Shown: positions 1 to 9,746, counted from the stretch's first letter. The stretch: DNA of 64,000 nt from Microbacteriaceae bacterium PS02068 (GCA_029959325.1 JASCPF010000001.1:62001-126000); one strand, 5' to 3'. Program-made: numbers and translations. Notes: generated by a model not told the origin, from the sequence alone.

Positions 1-2007
1 ATTGCCGATCGACCCGGCAGAGGTGAACAGGCCGCTCGGCGATGGGCTGGGCGACAGGTGCGCCGCCGCGTACGGCCCAACCTCCGCGACATGCCAGACG
101 CCCTCGACCCGAACGTGCTCGCGCCGGGCGAAGGAGGTCAGGTTGAGTGCCGCGGATGACGATGCTGGCTGATCGGCGGCTGTCGTGGCATCCCCGATGT
201 GCGTGTCGTGCCGGGTGAGCAGGTCGATCCGCTCCGCGATGTCGGCCTCGAGCGCCTCCTCCACGCGCGCGTAGACGACCGCGGCTTCGCGATTGACCCG
301 CTCGATCGATGAGCCGGGGATGATGTCGTGGAACTGGTTCAGGAGCACGTCCCGCCACAGCGGATCGAGGGCTTCGCGCGAAGACGCCCCCGTCATGGCA
401 GCGAGAGCCTCGGCCTCGTGCAGCAGTCGCTCGCTGCGCCGGTTGCTGCGCTTGGTGGCGGCCGCCGTCGTGTACGTGCCCTGATGCGCCTCGAGGTAGA
501 GCTCCCCACGGTGATGCGGCAGGGTGAGCGCTTCCGCAGATTCGCGTTCTTCGAGTGTACGGAAGAAGGCGTCCGACGTTCCCGGCATCACATGAGGCAA
601 GCCACGCAGCGAACGCTCTCGACGCTGCAGCTCGAGGTGGATCTCGCCCGGTCCTCCCCCGCCGTCGCCCGACCCGAAGACGAGCAGCGCGGTGCCGAGA
701 TCGCGCTCGGGGTACTGCGCGATCCCCCGCAGCAGACCATCGGCGGCGCCGCGGCTGTTGTAGTCGCCCTCGGGAGGCATGTGCACGAGCACGTCGGTAC
801 CGTCGATCCCCTCCCAGCGGAACGTGCGGTGCGGGAACGTCGTGACCTTGTTCCAGGCGAGCTTGATGGTCTGGAAGTAGTCCATGCCCGTGCCGCGCAG
901 GATCTGCGGCAGGTTCCCGCTGTAGCCGAACGTGTCGGGCAGCCAGCACACGCGCAGCTGTTCGCGAGTGATGCCGAACTCCTCCTCCCAGAAGCGCCTC
1001 CCGAACAGCGCCTGGCGGATCAGCGACTCGCCGCTCGGCAGGTTGGTGTCGGGCTCGACCCAGAAGGCGCCCTGCAACTCGAGGCGACCGGCCGCCGCGG
1101 CATCCTTCAGACGCGCGAAGAGCGCGGGCTGCTCCTGCTTCATCCAGAGCAGCTGTTGCGGCTGGCTCGTGCCGTACACGAAGTCGGGCTCAGCCTCGAT
1201 GTTGTTCAGCTGCCGCACGTAGGTACGCGCCGCCTTGCGATGTGTCTCGCGCAGCGGCCAGAGCCACGCCATGTCGAGGTGGCCGTGGCCGATGGCGGTG
1301 TACGTGAAGTCGCTCTCCGACCGGGCAGCCAGGTGCGGCGCGAGCGCGGTTCGCGCGCCGACGAGGTCACCCGCCGTGAAGCGCGCGTAGGCGTCGGCCA
1401 GCGCGTCGCGCAGGGCTGCCGCGAGGGCGGGGTCGTCCGTGGCATCGGCGAGGACGAGCAGCGCCATGTAGTCGTAGTAGAGCGCGAACGCCGTCTCATC
1501 TCGCTCCGCGAGCCACGCGCCGTGATAGCGGGCCTTGCCGACCTCATACAGGATGAACCCGTTGTGCGCCACGTCTGCATAGAGGTGCACGCGCCCGTTC
1601 GAGAGATCGACGCCGCGCACGGGGCGATATCTGCCGCCCGAGTGCGGCAGGTCGGCCTGCTGGAATACGGTCGTCACGGCATCCAGCGGCACGCCATCCG
1701 CGTCATACACGAGGCCCTCACCACGGATGCCGAGCAGAACGACCGGATCGACCGCATCAGCCGGGATCGTGCCGGTCAGCTCGACCCAGGCACACTCGAA
1801 CACTCCGCCCCACGCCGTGCCGGGCTGCAGCGGGACGAACTCCGATCGGTCGAGATCTGCGAAGCGCAGCGGCTCGGCGGACCGGTGGATACGCGCCTCG
1901 AGCGTCGCGAGGCGTCGGTAGATCGACGCCCGGATGCCGAGCAGTCGCCGGTACTCGCGGGGATTGCTGGCGGCGAGCCCGAACAGGAAGACGGCGAAGT
2001 CCTTCAC
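1..2007 (-). CDS. Alpha-mannosidase, glycoside hydrolase family 38 (C-terminus beyond window)
   Basis: GH38 enzymes remove alpha-linked mannose with retention and need a divalent metal. The first 669 codons are present; the gene runs off the left edge. It begins at GTG (2007), preceded by a GAGGAGG ribosome-binding site about 6 bases away. After an N-terminal region of about 230 residues the catalytic domain opens with HGHLDMAWLWP, where His243 and Asp245 are the expected metal ligands. The nucleophile Asp358 lies in WLPDTFGYSGN, and GSGDGGGGP follows further on. The visible part is intact. Family assignment is firm; the natural substrate cannot be read from sequence, though catabolism of mannosylated glycans is typical in soil actinobacteria. 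Confidence 0.93.
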   Translation of the reverse strand, partial: MKDFAVFLFGLAASNPREYRRLLGIRASIYRRLATLEARIHRSAEPLRFADLDRSEFVPLQPGTAWGGVFECAWVELTGTIPADAVDPVVLLGIRGEGLVYDADGVPLDAVTTVFQQADLPHSGGRYRPVRGVDLSNGRVHLYADVAHNGFILYEVGKARYHGAWLAERDETAFALYYDYMALLVLADATDDPALAAALRDALADAYARFTAGDLVGARTALAPHLAARSESDFTYTAIGHGHLDMAWLWPLRETHRKAARTYVRQLNNIEAEPDFVYGTSQPQQLLWMKQEQPALFARLKDAAAAGRLELQGAFWVEPDTNLPSGESLIRQALFGRRFWEEEFGITREQLRVCWLPDTFGYSGNLPQILRGTGMDYFQTIKLAWNKVTTFPHRTFRWEGIDGTDVLVHMPPEGDYNSRGAADGLLRGIAQYPERDLGTALLVFGSGDGGGGPGEIHLELQRRERSLRGLPHVMPGTSDAFFRTLEERESAEALTLPHHRGELYLEAHQGTYTTAAATKRSNRRSERLLHEAEALAAMTGASSREALDPLWRDVLLNQFHDIIPGSSIERVNREAAVVYARVEEALEADIAERIDLLTRHDTHIGDATTAADQPASSSAALNLTSFARREHVRVEGVWHVAEVGPYAAAHLSPSPSPSGLFTSAGSIGN

Positions 2008-2052
2008 GTGCGCCTCCTCGCGTCGGCGGGGTCGTGCGACCCGACCGCGATG

Positions 2053-2124
2053 TGCCCCCGGCAGGATTCGAACCTGCGACCAACGGATTAGAAGGCCGTT
2101 GCTCTTCCGCTGAGCTACGGAGGC
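2053..2124 (-). tRNA. tRNA-Arg (anticodon UCU)
   Basis: The reverse strand folds as a 72-base cloverleaf: acceptor GCCTCCG pairs with CGGGGGC, D stem GCTC/GAGC, anticodon loop CTTCTAA (anticodon TCT) and T arm GCAGG-TTCGAAT-CCTGC. The anticodon stem has one C/T mismatch next to the loop. The loop matches the E. coli UCU arginine tRNA. CCA is not encoded. Confidence 0.93.
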
Positions 2125-2184
2125 GCGCATCCAGCGTACTGTGCGGCGGGCCGCGCGTCGGAGCCCGTCGTTAGGATGAGGGAC

Positions 2185-2808
2185 ATGGTGAATGCCGCGG
2201 AGAACGACCGACTCGTCTGGATCGACTGCGAGATGACGGGCCTCGATCTCGAGGTCGACGAGCTCGTCGAGATCGCCGTGGTCATCACCGACTTCGAGCT
2301 GAACGTGCTCGACCCCGGGTTCCAGATCGTGATCAAGCCCGACGATTCCGCGCTGGCGAACATGGGCGACTTCGTCACGAAGATGCACCAGTCCTCGGGG
2401 CTGCTCGAACAGATCCCGAACGGCGTCAGCCTGGCCGAGGCTGAATTCGAGGCGCTCGAATACATCCAACGGTTCGTTCCCGAGGGAAAGGCCCCGCTCG
2501 CGGGAAACACCATCGGTACCGACCGGATGTTCCTCGCGAAGTACATGCCCCGCATCGACCGTTGGCTGCACTACCGGAACGTCGACGTCTCGAGCGTCAA
2601 AGAGCTGTCGCGACGCTGGTATCCGCGCGCCTACTTCAACGCGCCCACCAAAGACGGCGGTCACCGCGCCCTCGCAGACATCCGCGAGTCGATCCGCGAG
2701 CTGGCCTACTACCGTGCGGCCGTGTTCGTCCCCGAGCCCGGGCCGTCGACCGACGAGGTGCGCACCGTCTCCGCCTCCATCGTGTCGTCGTACGCGCCCG
2801 GACTGTAA
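2185..2808 (+). CDS. orn: Oligoribonuclease
   Basis: Orn is the 3'-5' exoribonuclease that finishes RNA decay by degrading 2-5 nt fragments and pGpG. The 207-residue protein opens with WIDCEMTGLD, the first DEDDh motif (Asp and Glu bind metal), followed by GTDRMFL and a final HRALADI motif with the catalytic His and Asp. Length fits the family. I place the start at ATG 2185, which has GAGG about 5 bases upstream; an ATG at 2176 is in frame but poorly placed. The tRNA-His gene follows within 40 bases. Confidence 0.96.
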   Translation: MVNAAENDRLVWIDCEMTGLDLEVDELVEIAVVITDFELNVLDPGFQIVIKPDDSALANMGDFVTKMHQSSGLLEQIPNGVSLAEAEFEALEYIQRFVPEGKAPLAGNTIGTDRMFLAKYMPRIDRWLHYRNVDVSSVKELSRRWYPRAYFNAPTKDGGHRALADIRESIRELAYYRAAVFVPEPGPSTDEVRTVSASIVSSYAPGL

Positions 2809-2842
2809 TACAATCGAGGGGTTGCCCGGAGACGGGCACATG

Positions 2843-2918
2843 GTGGGTATAGCTCAGTTGGTAGAGCGCGGCCTTGTGGTGGCCGATGTCGCGGGTTCGA
2901 GCCCCGTTACTCACCCCA
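2843..2918 (+). tRNA. tRNA-His (anticodon GUG)
   Basis: Cloverleaf with acceptor GTGGGTA/TACTCAC, anticodon loop TTGTGGT (anticodon GTG), T loop TTCGAGC, discriminator C2915 and an encoded CCA (2916-2918). G2842 directly precedes the acceptor and can be the G-1 that is diagnostic of tRNA-His. Confidence 0.96.
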
Positions 2919-2943
2919 ATCGCTCCCCCGTCGGGAGGTTCGC

Positions 2944-3294
2944 ATGATCGAGATGGATGCCGAGACGTTCGACGCGCTCGTCACCGCTGAGCTCGATCTG
3001 TTGCCGGATGCCATGATCGACGGTCTCGACAACGTGGTGTTCGTGGTCGAGGACCGTCCGGAAGACGGTTCACTCGACCTGCTCGGCCTCTACGACGGCC
3101 TCGCCCTGACCGAGCGCGATCGCTACGGCGTCGGCGAGCTGCCCGACCGGATCATCGTGTACCGCGAGCCCCACCTGCACACGTGCGACGACATAGAAGA
3201 CCTCCGCGACGAGGTCCACACCACGCTCGTGCACGAGATCGCGCACTTCTACGGCATCGACGACGCACGCCTGCACGAACTGGGATGGGCCTGA
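2944..3294 (+). CDS. Zincin-like metallopeptidase family protein (Zincin_1)
   Basis: A 116-residue protein of the small actinobacterial zincin-like family. The C-terminal half holds HEIAHFYGIDDARLHELG, an extended HExxHxxGxxD zincin motif with two His and an Asp as zinc ligands and Glu as the base. No signal peptide, so it is expected to be cytoplasmic. The substrate is unknown. Its stop lies about 20 bases before clpS, so co-transcription is likely, which suggests but does not prove a role in protein turnover. Confidence 0.85.
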   Translation: MIEMDAETFDALVTAELDLLPDAMIDGLDNVVFVVEDRPEDGSLDLLGLYDGLALTERDRYGVGELPDRIIVYREPHLHTCDDIEDLRDEVHTTLVHEIAHFYGIDDARLHELGWA

Positions 3295-3314
3295 ACGCCG
3301 TGGCGACTGTCACG

Positions 3315-3605
3315 ATGGCATCCGTCCTTCCGCTCGAAGACGTCGACCTCTCCAGCGCTCATGAGTACGCGGGGCCGTGGCAGGCCGTCGTGTGGAATGA
3401 CCCGGTGAACCTCATGAGCTACGTCACGCATGTCTTCCGCACCTACTTCGGGTACTCACGCGAACACGCCGAGAGGCTCATGCTCGCGGTGCACCACGTC
3501 GGGCACGCCGTCGTCGCCGAAGGCGCTCGCGAGCAGATGGAGCTGCACGTGCAGGCCATGCACGACTACGGCCTGTGGGCGACGGTGCGCGAGGGCGCGG
3601 GATGA
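3315..3605 (+). CDS. clpS: ATP-dependent Clp protease adaptor ClpS
   Basis: ClpS binds N-degron substrates and hands them to ClpAP/ClpCP. The protein shows the family hallmarks: WQAVVWNDPVNLMSYV (the NDP-hinge that binds the N-terminal residue), F..YFGYS, and a VHHVGHAVV helix. I use ATG 3315 (96 residues); GTG 3300 and ATG 3285 are also in frame and the last would overlap the upstream gene. The stop overlaps the next start as ATGA, so translation is coupled. Confidence 0.94.
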   Translation: MASVLPLEDVDLSSAHEYAGPWQAVVWNDPVNLMSYVTHVFRTYFGYSREHAERLMLAVHHVGHAVVAEGAREQMELHVQAMHDYGLWATVREGAG

Positions 3606-4117
3606 GCCGAACCGTGCGGCTCACGCTGTCGGTCATCGAGGCCGCGCATCTGACCGACCTCGTCGAGCAGTTCGCCGACCTGCTCGCCGACTCGCTCGAC
3701 GACGACGCGCTCGGCGACCCGGCGATCGCGCGGCTCGTCCCCGACGCCTACCGCGGCGACGCCGAAGCGGCAGCGGAGTTCCGCCGGCTCACCCAGAGCG
3801 ACCTGCTCGATCGTCGTCAAGACGACGCGGCGCTCATGTTGGTCACACTGCAGCGTGAGGGCGTGTTGCTGCGCGTCGACGGGCTCTCCGACGATGACGC
3901 ACGAGAAGAGATCGACATCACACTCGACGACGGCGCGGCCACCGCGTGGCTGCGCACCCTCGCCGCGCTTCGACTGGTGTTGGCGGTGCGCCTCGGCATC
4001 CACGACGAAGAAGACGATCTGGACGGCCCCCGCTTCGGGGTCTATCACTGGCTCGGCTACCGGCTCGAGGGGCTGCTGCAGGCCATGGACGATGAGCGCC
4101 CCGGGCGTCGTCGCTAG
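3602..4117 (+). CDS. DUF2017 family protein
   Basis: A 171-residue acidic protein of the DUF2017 family, which sits directly after clpS in many actinobacteria. The ATG (3602) overlaps the clpS stop by 4 bases. No catalytic motif or membrane segment is visible. The order clpS-DUF2017 suggests an accessory role in Clp-dependent proteolysis, but its biochemical function is not known. It ends convergently with the next gene. Confidence 0.85.
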   Translation: MSRTVRLTLSVIEAAHLTDLVEQFADLLADSLDDDALGDPAIARLVPDAYRGDAEAAAEFRRLTQSDLLDRRQDDAALMLVTLQREGVLLRVDGLSDDDAREEIDITLDDGAATAWLRTLAALRLVLAVRLGIHDEEDDLDGPRFGVYHWLGYRLEGLLQAMDDERPGRRR

Positions 4118-4692
4118 GGCACGTTCGCGATGATCGTCGCGAGGTCCCGCGGGTGGTCGACGTCGAGGTGGTGTTCCTCCTGGATCGCCCACCGTTCCCA
4201 GTGCGGCCGGTAGGTGTCGCCGTCGCGAGCCAGCGCGCGCTCACGCCGCGTGTCTGCGGGAGACTCGAGCCACACGCGCACCGGAGCGAGCGCTGCGGAT
4301 GCCGCGGTGAGCACGCCGGACCCCTCGATGATCACCGCGGCGTCCGGCGCCGTGGTCGCCGCATCGCCTGGTGCCGAGCGCGTCCAATCCCACCGGTGCC
4401 ATCGTGCAATCTGACCGCGGGAGATCGGCTCGAGGATCAGGGCGCGCGCCTGCTCAGCTCCGGCAGACAGGCCATCCCACCCGGGATAGATGTCGTCGAG
4501 CGCCACCACCTGGACGGTCCCCGGCCAGCGTTCGCGCAGGCGGCCGGCGAGAGTCGTCTTGCCCGACCCCGACTGCCCGTCGATCAGGACGATCGGCGCG
4601 GCACCGCCGGCCGGGAGTCCGGCGATGGCATCCTGCACCGCGTTCGCGGCGCGGTCGATCGCGGCGTCGAACGCGTCAGCGCTTGAGGGCAC
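4114..4692 (-). CDS. P-loop ATPase, uridine kinase-like
   Basis: A nucleotide-binding protein of about 192 residues. Near the N-terminus LIDGQSGSGKTTLAGRL is a Walker A motif; VVALDDIYPGWDG resembles the substrate-binding Asp region of uridine/nicotinamide-riboside kinases, and VIIEGSGVL is a Walker B-like strand. The C-terminal RRERALARDGDTYRPHWE resembles the LID arginines of small-molecule kinases. Substrate not determinable. GTG 4692 overlaps the upstream gene by 17 bases; another GTG at 4713 is in frame. Confidence 0.8.
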   Translation of the reverse strand: MPSSADAFDAAIDRAANAVQDAIAGLPAGGAAPIVLIDGQSGSGKTTLAGRLRERWPGTVQVVALDDIYPGWDGLSAGAEQARALILEPISRGQIARWHRWDWTRSAPGDAATTAPDAAVIIEGSGVLTAASAALAPVRVWLESPADTRRERALARDGDTYRPHWERWAIQEEHHLDVDHPRDLATIIANVP

Positions 4693-4996
4693 GGATGATG
4701 CGACTGAGCGCACGACCGGCGACCCAGACGAACGGGATGCCGACCGCGACCAGCGAGATCAGGTTCGGCTCGAAGCGCAGGTCGTCGCCCTTGCGGATGT
4801 ACGCCCCGACCGGAATCGCGGCACCGCCGCCACCCCCGCCGCTGCCGTTGGCTCCGTCTTCGCCGGCGCCGAACCCGTGCCACGACACCGCCACCGGGAT
4901 GAGTCGCACCCCATCGACGTCCTGCTGTTCGCCGTAGACGCTGGTGACGCCGAGCGATGCGGTCTGCTTGCCGAGTTCGAGTGCGAGATTGGGCAT
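4676..4996 (-). CDS. GerW/YtfJ-family small protein
   Basis: A 106-residue protein resembling the GerW (YtfJ) family, named after Bacillus spore germination but common in non-sporulating actinobacteria. Recognisable parts are the SVYGEQ opening, VIPVAV-like strand (LIPVAVSW), a glycine-rich stretch (GSGGGGGGAAIPVGAYI) and a C-terminal hydrophobic helix (ISLVAVGIPFVWVAGRAL) that may bind membrane. Function in this organism is unknown; sporulation is not implied. Confidence 0.72.
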   Translation of the reverse strand: MPNLALELGKQTASLGVTSVYGEQQDVDGVRLIPVAVSWHGFGAGEDGANGSGGGGGGAAIPVGAYIRKGDDLRFEPNLISLVAVGIPFVWVAGRALSRIIRALKR

Positions 4997-5018
4997 GCGT
5001 CCACTGTAGGCGCTGAGC

Positions 5019-6296
5019 TCAGCCCTCGCGAGGGAGCCGCGGGTTGGTCGGCAGAGCGTTCACGTCGCGGCGCGGTCCGAGCACACTGGCCCGGGTGACC
5101 GCTCCCCCGCCGAACCGGTCGCGCGCATCGTCGAGGGCGGCGTCGACGCGGCGCCAGTCTTCGTCGTCGTCCCACAGGGCAAGGCCGCCGGCACCGCCCG
5201 GGCGCAGCTTCTCGGCGCGCACCCCGATGAGCCGCACGGGCTGAGAGAGGTCCACGGCGTCGAACAACCCGATCGCCACATCGCCGATGCGCTGACCGAC
5301 GTCGGTGGGCTCGGGCAGAGTGCTCGAGCGCGAGATCGTCGTGAAGTCGGCGTACCGCAGCTTGAGCGCGATGCCGGCGGCCTCCCAGCCGCCGCCGCGC
5401 AGACGGGTCGCGACCCGATCCGACAGGCGCCGGAGCTCGCTGCGCAGCATGCCGCGGTCGGCCGTGTCGTGCAGGAAAGTCTCTTCGTGGCTGATGCTCT
5501 TCTCGATGTGCTCCGTCTCAACCTCTCGCGGGTCGAGACCGTGCGCGAGCTGCCAGATGCGTGCGCCGCCCGCCGCACCCAGCGCGCGCTCGATCACGCG
5601 CTGCGGCGACGCCAGGATGTCGCCGACGAGGTGGATGCCGCGGTTCTCGAGCGTCTCGGCGGCCTTCGGCCCCACGCCCCAGAGCGCACGCACGGGCAGC
5701 GCGGCGAGGAACGCCGCCGTGTCGGGCTCGCTCACGATCAGCAGCCCATCGGGCTTCGACAGTGTCGAGGCGATCTTCGCGACGTGTTTGGTCGCGGCCA
5801 CGCCGACGCTGCAGACGAGACCGGTCTCGGCCTTCACGCGCGTGCGCAGCCCTCGGGCGATCTCACCCGGTGATCCCCACAGCCGCCGCGCACCCGACAC
5901 GTCGAGGAAGGCCTCGTCGATCGACAGGGGCTCGACCAGCGGGGTGATCTCGTGGAAGATCGCCATCACTTGGCGCGACAGCTCGGCGTAGCGCGGGAAG
6001 TGCGGCGGCACGACGATCCCGGTCGGGCACAGGCGCAGCGCCTGCGCGACGTTCATCGCCGAGCGCACCCCGTAGCGCCGCGCCTCGTAGGTCGCGCTGC
6101 ACACGACGCCGCGCCCCTCCATCCCGCCGACGATGACGGGCTTGCCGGCGAGCGACGGGTCATCGAGCACCTCGACGGACGCGTAGAAGGCATCCATGTC
6201 GACGTGCAGGATGCGCGTGCCCGTGTCGTCCGCATCGGGCGCCGACACACGCCGCCCGCTCCCGTCACCTCGCCCCACGAACCCATCCTCCCCCAC
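5019..6296 (-). CDS. dinB: DNA polymerase IV (Y-family translesion polymerase)
   Basis: Error-prone Y-family polymerase used in lesion bypass. The 425-residue protein has the catalytic motifs HVDMDAFYASVE (two metal-binding Asp) and LSIDEAFLDV (Asp-Glu), YEARRYGV in the fingers, a thumb HhH segment (LWGVGPKAAETLENRGI) and a little-finger domain. About 25 residues precede the core, so the start could lie downstream. No beta-clamp peptide is evident at the C-terminus. Confidence 0.95.
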   Translation of the reverse strand: MGEDGFVGRGDGSGRRVSAPDADDTGTRILHVDMDAFYASVEVLDDPSLAGKPVIVGGMEGRGVVCSATYEARRYGVRSAMNVAQALRLCPTGIVVPPHFPRYAELSRQVMAIFHEITPLVEPLSIDEAFLDVSGARRLWGSPGEIARGLRTRVKAETGLVCSVGVAATKHVAKIASTLSKPDGLLIVSEPDTAAFLAALPVRALWGVGPKAAETLENRGIHLVGDILASPQRVIERALGAAGGARIWQLAHGLDPREVETEHIEKSISHEETFLHDTADRGMLRSELRRLSDRVATRLRGGGWEAAGIALKLRYADFTTISRSSTLPEPTDVGQRIGDVAIGLFDAVDLSQPVRLIGVRAEKLRPGGAGGLALWDDDEDWRRVDAALDDARDRFGGGAVTRASVLGPRRDVNALPTNPRLPREG

Positions 6297-6331
6297 CCCA
6301 CCGACATCGACGGATGCCCGGACTGGCGGGG

Positions 6332-7861
6332 TCAGCCGGCAGCGCGCTCCAGCACGAGTTCACGCACGCGAGCGGCGTCGGCCTGGCCGCGCATCGCCTT
6401 CATGACGGCGCCGATCACGGCGCCGGCGGCCTGCACCTTGCCGTCGCGGATCTTCGCGAGCACGTCGGGTTGCGCCGCCAGGGCCTCGTCGATCGCCGCG
6501 ATGAGCGCCCCGTCGTCCGAGACGACAGCGAGCCCGCGGGCATCGACGACCTCTTGCGGTGTGCCCTCGCCGGCGATGACGCCCTCGAGCACCTGGCGAG
6601 CGAGCTTGTCGGTGAGCGTGCCCGCGTCGACGAGCTTCTGGAGCTCGGCCACCGAGTGAGGAGAGACGAGCGAGGATGCCTCAACGCCGTCGGAGTTGGC
6701 GATGCGGGAGATCTCCGACATCCACCACTTCCGTGCAGCCGCCGGGGCGGCGCCCGCGGCGACCGTCGCCTCGACCTCGTTCAGCAGGCCGGCGTTCACG
6801 ACGCCCTGGAAGTCGATGTCGGTGAAGCCCCAGTCACCCTTCAGGCGACGGCGGCGCACGGCGGGCGGCTCGGGTAGCGCGGCGCGGAGGCTCTCGATGA
6901 GCTCCGTCGACGGCGCGACCGGCAGCAGGTCGGGTTCGGGGAAGTAGCGGTAGTCATCGGCATCCGACTTGGGGCGACCTGGCGAGGTCGTGCCGGTGTC
7001 TTCGTGCCAGTGCCGCGTCTCCTGCGTGATCGACCCACCGGCGGCGAGAATCGCGGCCTGACGCTGGATCTCGTACCGCACCGCGCGCTCGACCGAGCGC
7101 ATCGAGTTCACGTTCTTCGTCTCGGTGCGTGTGCCGAGCGGCGCGGCAGGCTCGCCTGCGGCGGCGCGCGGGCGCAACGACACATTGGCGTCGCACCGCA
7201 GGTTGCCGCGCTCCATCCGCGCCTCGGAGATGCCCAGGCCGATCACGATGTCGCGGATCGTGCGGACGTACGCAGCCGCGAGCTCGGGGGCGCGGTGCTC
7301 GGCCCCGAAGATCGGCTTCGTGACGATCTCGACGAGCGGAACGCCCGCGCGGTTGTAGTCGACGAGCGAGTACTCGGCGCCCTGGATGCGCCCGGTGGCG
7401 CCGCCCATGTGGGTGAGCTTGCCGGCATCCTCTTCCATGTGCGCGCGCTCGATCGGGATGTCGAACGTCGTGCCGTCGGCCAGCTCGACCTCGATCTGCC
7501 CCCCGAAGGCGATCGGCTCGTCGTACTGGCTGATCTGGTAGTTCTTGCCGAGGTCGGGGTAGAAGTAGTTCTTGCGCGCGAAGCGGCTCGACGGCGCGAT
7601 CGAGCAGCCCAGCGCGAGTCCCAGGCTGATCGAGTACCGCACGGCGGTCTCGTTGACGACGGGCAGCGACCCGGGAAGCCCCATGTCGACGGGGGCGACG
7701 AGAGTGTTCGGCGCCGCACCGTGGTTCCGCTCGTGGGCCGGGTTGGCGGCGCCCGAGAACATCTTGGTCTCGGTGTTCAGCTCGACGTGCACCTCGAAGC
7801 CGAGCACGGGCTCGAAGCGTTCGAGGGCTTCATCGAAGTCCATCAGTGCGGCCTTCGCCAT
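6332..7861 (-). CDS. gatB: Aspartyl/glutamyl-tRNA amidotransferase subunit B
   Basis: GatB is the kinase/tRNA-binding part of GatCAB, which converts Glu-tRNA(Gln) and often Asp-tRNA(Asn) to the amides. The 509-residue protein has [15 protein letters not shown] near the N-terminus, metal/ATP-site regions ([16 protein letters not shown]) and the C-terminal GatB/YqeY domain. ATG 7861 overlaps the gatA stop (ATGA), third gene of gatC-gatA-gatB. An ATG/GTG further upstream inside gatA would only add non-family sequence. Confidence 0.97.
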   Translation of the reverse strand: MAKAALMDFDEALERFEPVLGFEVHVELNTETKMFSGAANPAHERNHGAAPNTLVAPVDMGLPGSLPVVNETAVRYSISLGLALGCSIAPSSRFARKNYFYPDLGKNYQISQYDEPIAFGGQIEVELADGTTFDIPIERAHMEEDAGKLTHMGGATGRIQGAEYSLVDYNRAGVPLVEIVTKPIFGAEHRAPELAAAYVRTIRDIVIGLGISEARMERGNLRCDANVSLRPRAAAGEPAAPLGTRTETKNVNSMRSVERAVRYEIQRQAAILAAGGSITQETRHWHEDTGTTSPGRPKSDADDYRYFPEPDLLPVAPSTELIESLRAALPEPPAVRRRRLKGDWGFTDIDFQGVVNAGLLNEVEATVAAGAAPAAARKWWMSEISRIANSDGVEASSLVSPHSVAELQKLVDAGTLTDKLARQVLEGVIAGEGTPQEVVDARGLAVVSDDGALIAAIDEALAAQPDVLAKIRDGKVQAAGAVIGAVMKAMRGQADAARVRELVLERAAG

Positions 7862-9393
7862 CAGAGGTTCCCTTCTTCCGGTCCCTGAGCTTGTCGAAGG
7901 GTGGGTGCGCGATCCAGCAGCGGGCCACCCCACGAATCCACGAGCAGCGCTTCGAGCGCCGCGCCGACGCGGTACAGCCGGGCATCTTCGCGCGCGGGCG
8001 CGATGAACTGGATGCCGACGGGCAGGCCGTCTTCCTCGGCAAGCCCCGACGGGATCGAGATCCCCGGCACTCCGGCGAGGTTCACCGGGATCGTCGTCAC
8101 GTCGTTGAGGTACATCTGCAACGGATCGTCGAGCTGCTCGCCGAGCCGGAACGCGGTCGTCGGCGCTGTCGGGGTCGCGATGACGTCGACGCCGGCGAAC
8201 GCCGCATCGAAGTCGCGCTGGATGAGCGTCCGTACTTTCTGCGCACTGCCGTAGTACGCGTCGTAGTATCCGGCCGACAGGGCGTAGGTGCCGAGGATGA
8301 TGCGGCGCTTCACCTCGTCGCCGAAGCCGATGTCGCGCGAGCGCGCCATGACGTCTTCGACCGTTCCGCCGGGCACGTCGACGCGCAGGCCGAAGCGCAC
8401 CGAGTCGAACTTGGCGAGGTTGCTGGATGCCTCGGCGGGCAGGATCAGGTAGTACGCGGCCACGCCGTATTCGAAGTGCGGCGCGCTGATCTCGACGATC
8501 TCGGCGCCGTGTGCCTCGAGCAGGGCGAGCGAGGCCCGGAACGACGCGGAGACGCCGGCCTGGAATCCCGAGTCGGGCAACTCGCGGATGACCCCGACGC
8601 GGAGTCCCTTGAGGACCTCGCCCGAGGCGCCTTCGCGCGCCGCGGCGGCGAACGAGGGCCAGGCATCCGTCAGCGACGTCGCGTCGTGCGGGTCATGGCC
8701 GCCGATCACGTCGTGCAGGAGAGCCGCATCGAGCACCGTGCGGGCGACCGGGCCGACCTGGTCGAGCGAGGATGCCAGGGCGATCGACCCATACCGGCTC
8801 ACGCCGCCGTAGGTCGGCTTCACGCCGACCGTGCCGGTCACGTGCGCCGGCTGACGGATCGATCCGCCGGTGTCGGAACCCAGCGCGAGCGGCGCCTCGA
8901 AGGCAGCGACCGCCGCAGCCGAGCCACCGCCCGAGCCACCGGGGATGCGGTCGAGGTCCCACGGGTTGTGGGTCGGCCCGTACGCCGAGTGCTCGGTCGA
9001 CGAGCCCATCGCGAACTCGTCCATGTTGGTCTTGCCGAGCGGGACGAGTCCGGCGCCACGCGAACGCGCGACCGGCGTCGCGTCGTAGGGCGAGCGGAAA
9101 CCTTCGAGGATCTTCGACCCACTCGTCGAGGGCATGTCCGTCGTGACGAGCACGTCCTTGATCGCGAGCGGCACGCCGGCGAGTTCGCCCAGCTGCTCGC
9201 CTGCCGCGCGGCGGCGATCGATGTCGGCGGCGACCTCGAGCGCGTGGTCGCTCACATGCAGGAACGCGTGCACGTCGCCGTCGACCGCGGCGATGCGGTC
9301 GAGGTGCGCCCGCGTGGCTTCGACACTGGAGATCTGACCGGCTGCGAGCTCCGCAGCCAGATCGGCGGCGCTGAGGCGGATGACGTCGCTCAC
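7861..9393 (-). CDS. gatA: Aspartyl/glutamyl-tRNA amidotransferase subunit A
   Basis: Amidase subunit that releases ammonia from glutamine for GatB. The 510-residue protein carries the amidase-signature triad: Lys in LAIKDVLV, cis-Ser in the [12 protein letters not shown] loop and nucleophile Ser in [12 protein letters not shown]. The start overlaps the gatC stop by 4 bases. The last residues ([15 protein letters not shown]) are not family sequence: they are encoded by a short dispersed repeat (7880-7901) that has become part of the 3' end. Confidence 0.97.
   Translation of the reverse strand: MSDVIRLSAADLAAELAAGQISSVEATRAHLDRIAAVDGDVHAFLHVSDHALEVAADIDRRRAAGEQLGELAGVPLAIKDVLVTTDMPSTSGSKILEGFRSPYDATPVARSRGAGLVPLGKTNMDEFAMGSSTEHSAYGPTHNPWDLDRIPGGSGGGSAAAVAAFEAPLALGSDTGGSIRQPAHVTGTVGVKPTYGGVSRYGSIALASSLDQVGPVARTVLDAALLHDVIGGHDPHDATSLTDAWPSFAAAAREGASGEVLKGLRVGVIRELPDSGFQAGVSASFRASLALLEAHGAEIVEISAPHFEYGVAAYYLILPAEASSNLAKFDSVRFGLRVDVPGGTVEDVMARSRDIGFGDEVKRRIILGTYALSAGYYDAYYGSAQKVRTLIQRDFDAAFAGVDVIATPTAPTTAFRLGEQLDDPLQMYLNDVTTIPVNLAGVPGISIPSGLAEEDGLPVGIQFIAPAREDARLYRVGAALEALLVDSWGGPLLDRAPTLRQAQGPEEGNL
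7880..7901. repeat. Short REP-like repeat at the 3' end of gatA
   Basis: The plus strand reads GGTCCCTGAGCTTGTCGAAG plus G, ending in CCCT/AGGG half-sites. I recognise this as a short dispersed repeat found in many Microbacteriaceae genomes, usually at gene ends. Here it lies inside the last codons of gatA. I noticed no second copy in the window. Confidence 0.55.
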
Positions 9394-9689
9394 TGCTCTT
9401 CTCCGAGGATCGCGGTGACCTTGAAGCGGTCCTCCGTGGCATCCGGCGCGTTCTGCAGCACCTGCTCGACCGTCAGCATGTCGCCGACGACATCTTCACG
9501 GAAGACGTTCTCGAGCGGGATCGGGTGGCTGGTCGCCGGCACGTCGGGGGTGGCGACCTGCGACACCTTCGCGATGTTGTCGACGATGGCGGAAAGCTGG
9601 CCGGTCAGGCGCTGCACTTCCTCGTCGTCGAGCTCGATCCGGGCCAGCACGCCGAGATGGCGCACGAGTTCAGGGGTGATTTCAGACAC
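9390..9689 (-). CDS. gatC: Aspartyl/glutamyl-tRNA amidotransferase subunit C
   Basis: The 99-residue GatC stabilises the GatA/GatB complex. It begins [24 protein letters not shown], the usual N-terminal helix, and has the [18 protein letters not shown] linker and a C-terminal extension. It heads the operon; its ATG at 9689 is followed by gatA through a 4-base overlap. Confidence 0.95.
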   Translation of the reverse strand: MSEITPELVRHLGVLARIELDDEEVQRLTGQLSAIVDNIAKVSQVATPDVPATSHPIPLENVFREDVVGDMLTVEQVLQNAPDATEDRFKVTAILGEEQ

Positions 9690-9746
9690 TCCACGATTCT
9701 AGTCGGCCCCCTCCGACCGCTCCGGCTCGGTCGCTAGGCTGGCGCG

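Noticed and set aside
1-2007. Long open frame on the opposite strand of the mannosidase
   Set aside because: High-GC antisense shadow; the minus frame has the GH38 motifs and a good ribosome site.
4676-4996. Spore gene as evidence that the organism sporulates
   Set aside because: GerW/YtfJ-like proteins occur in non-sporulating actinobacteria, and no other spore gene is present.
7846-9702. Long open frame opposite gatA
   Set aside because: Antisense shadow with no family sequence; the gatA frame is fully conserved.
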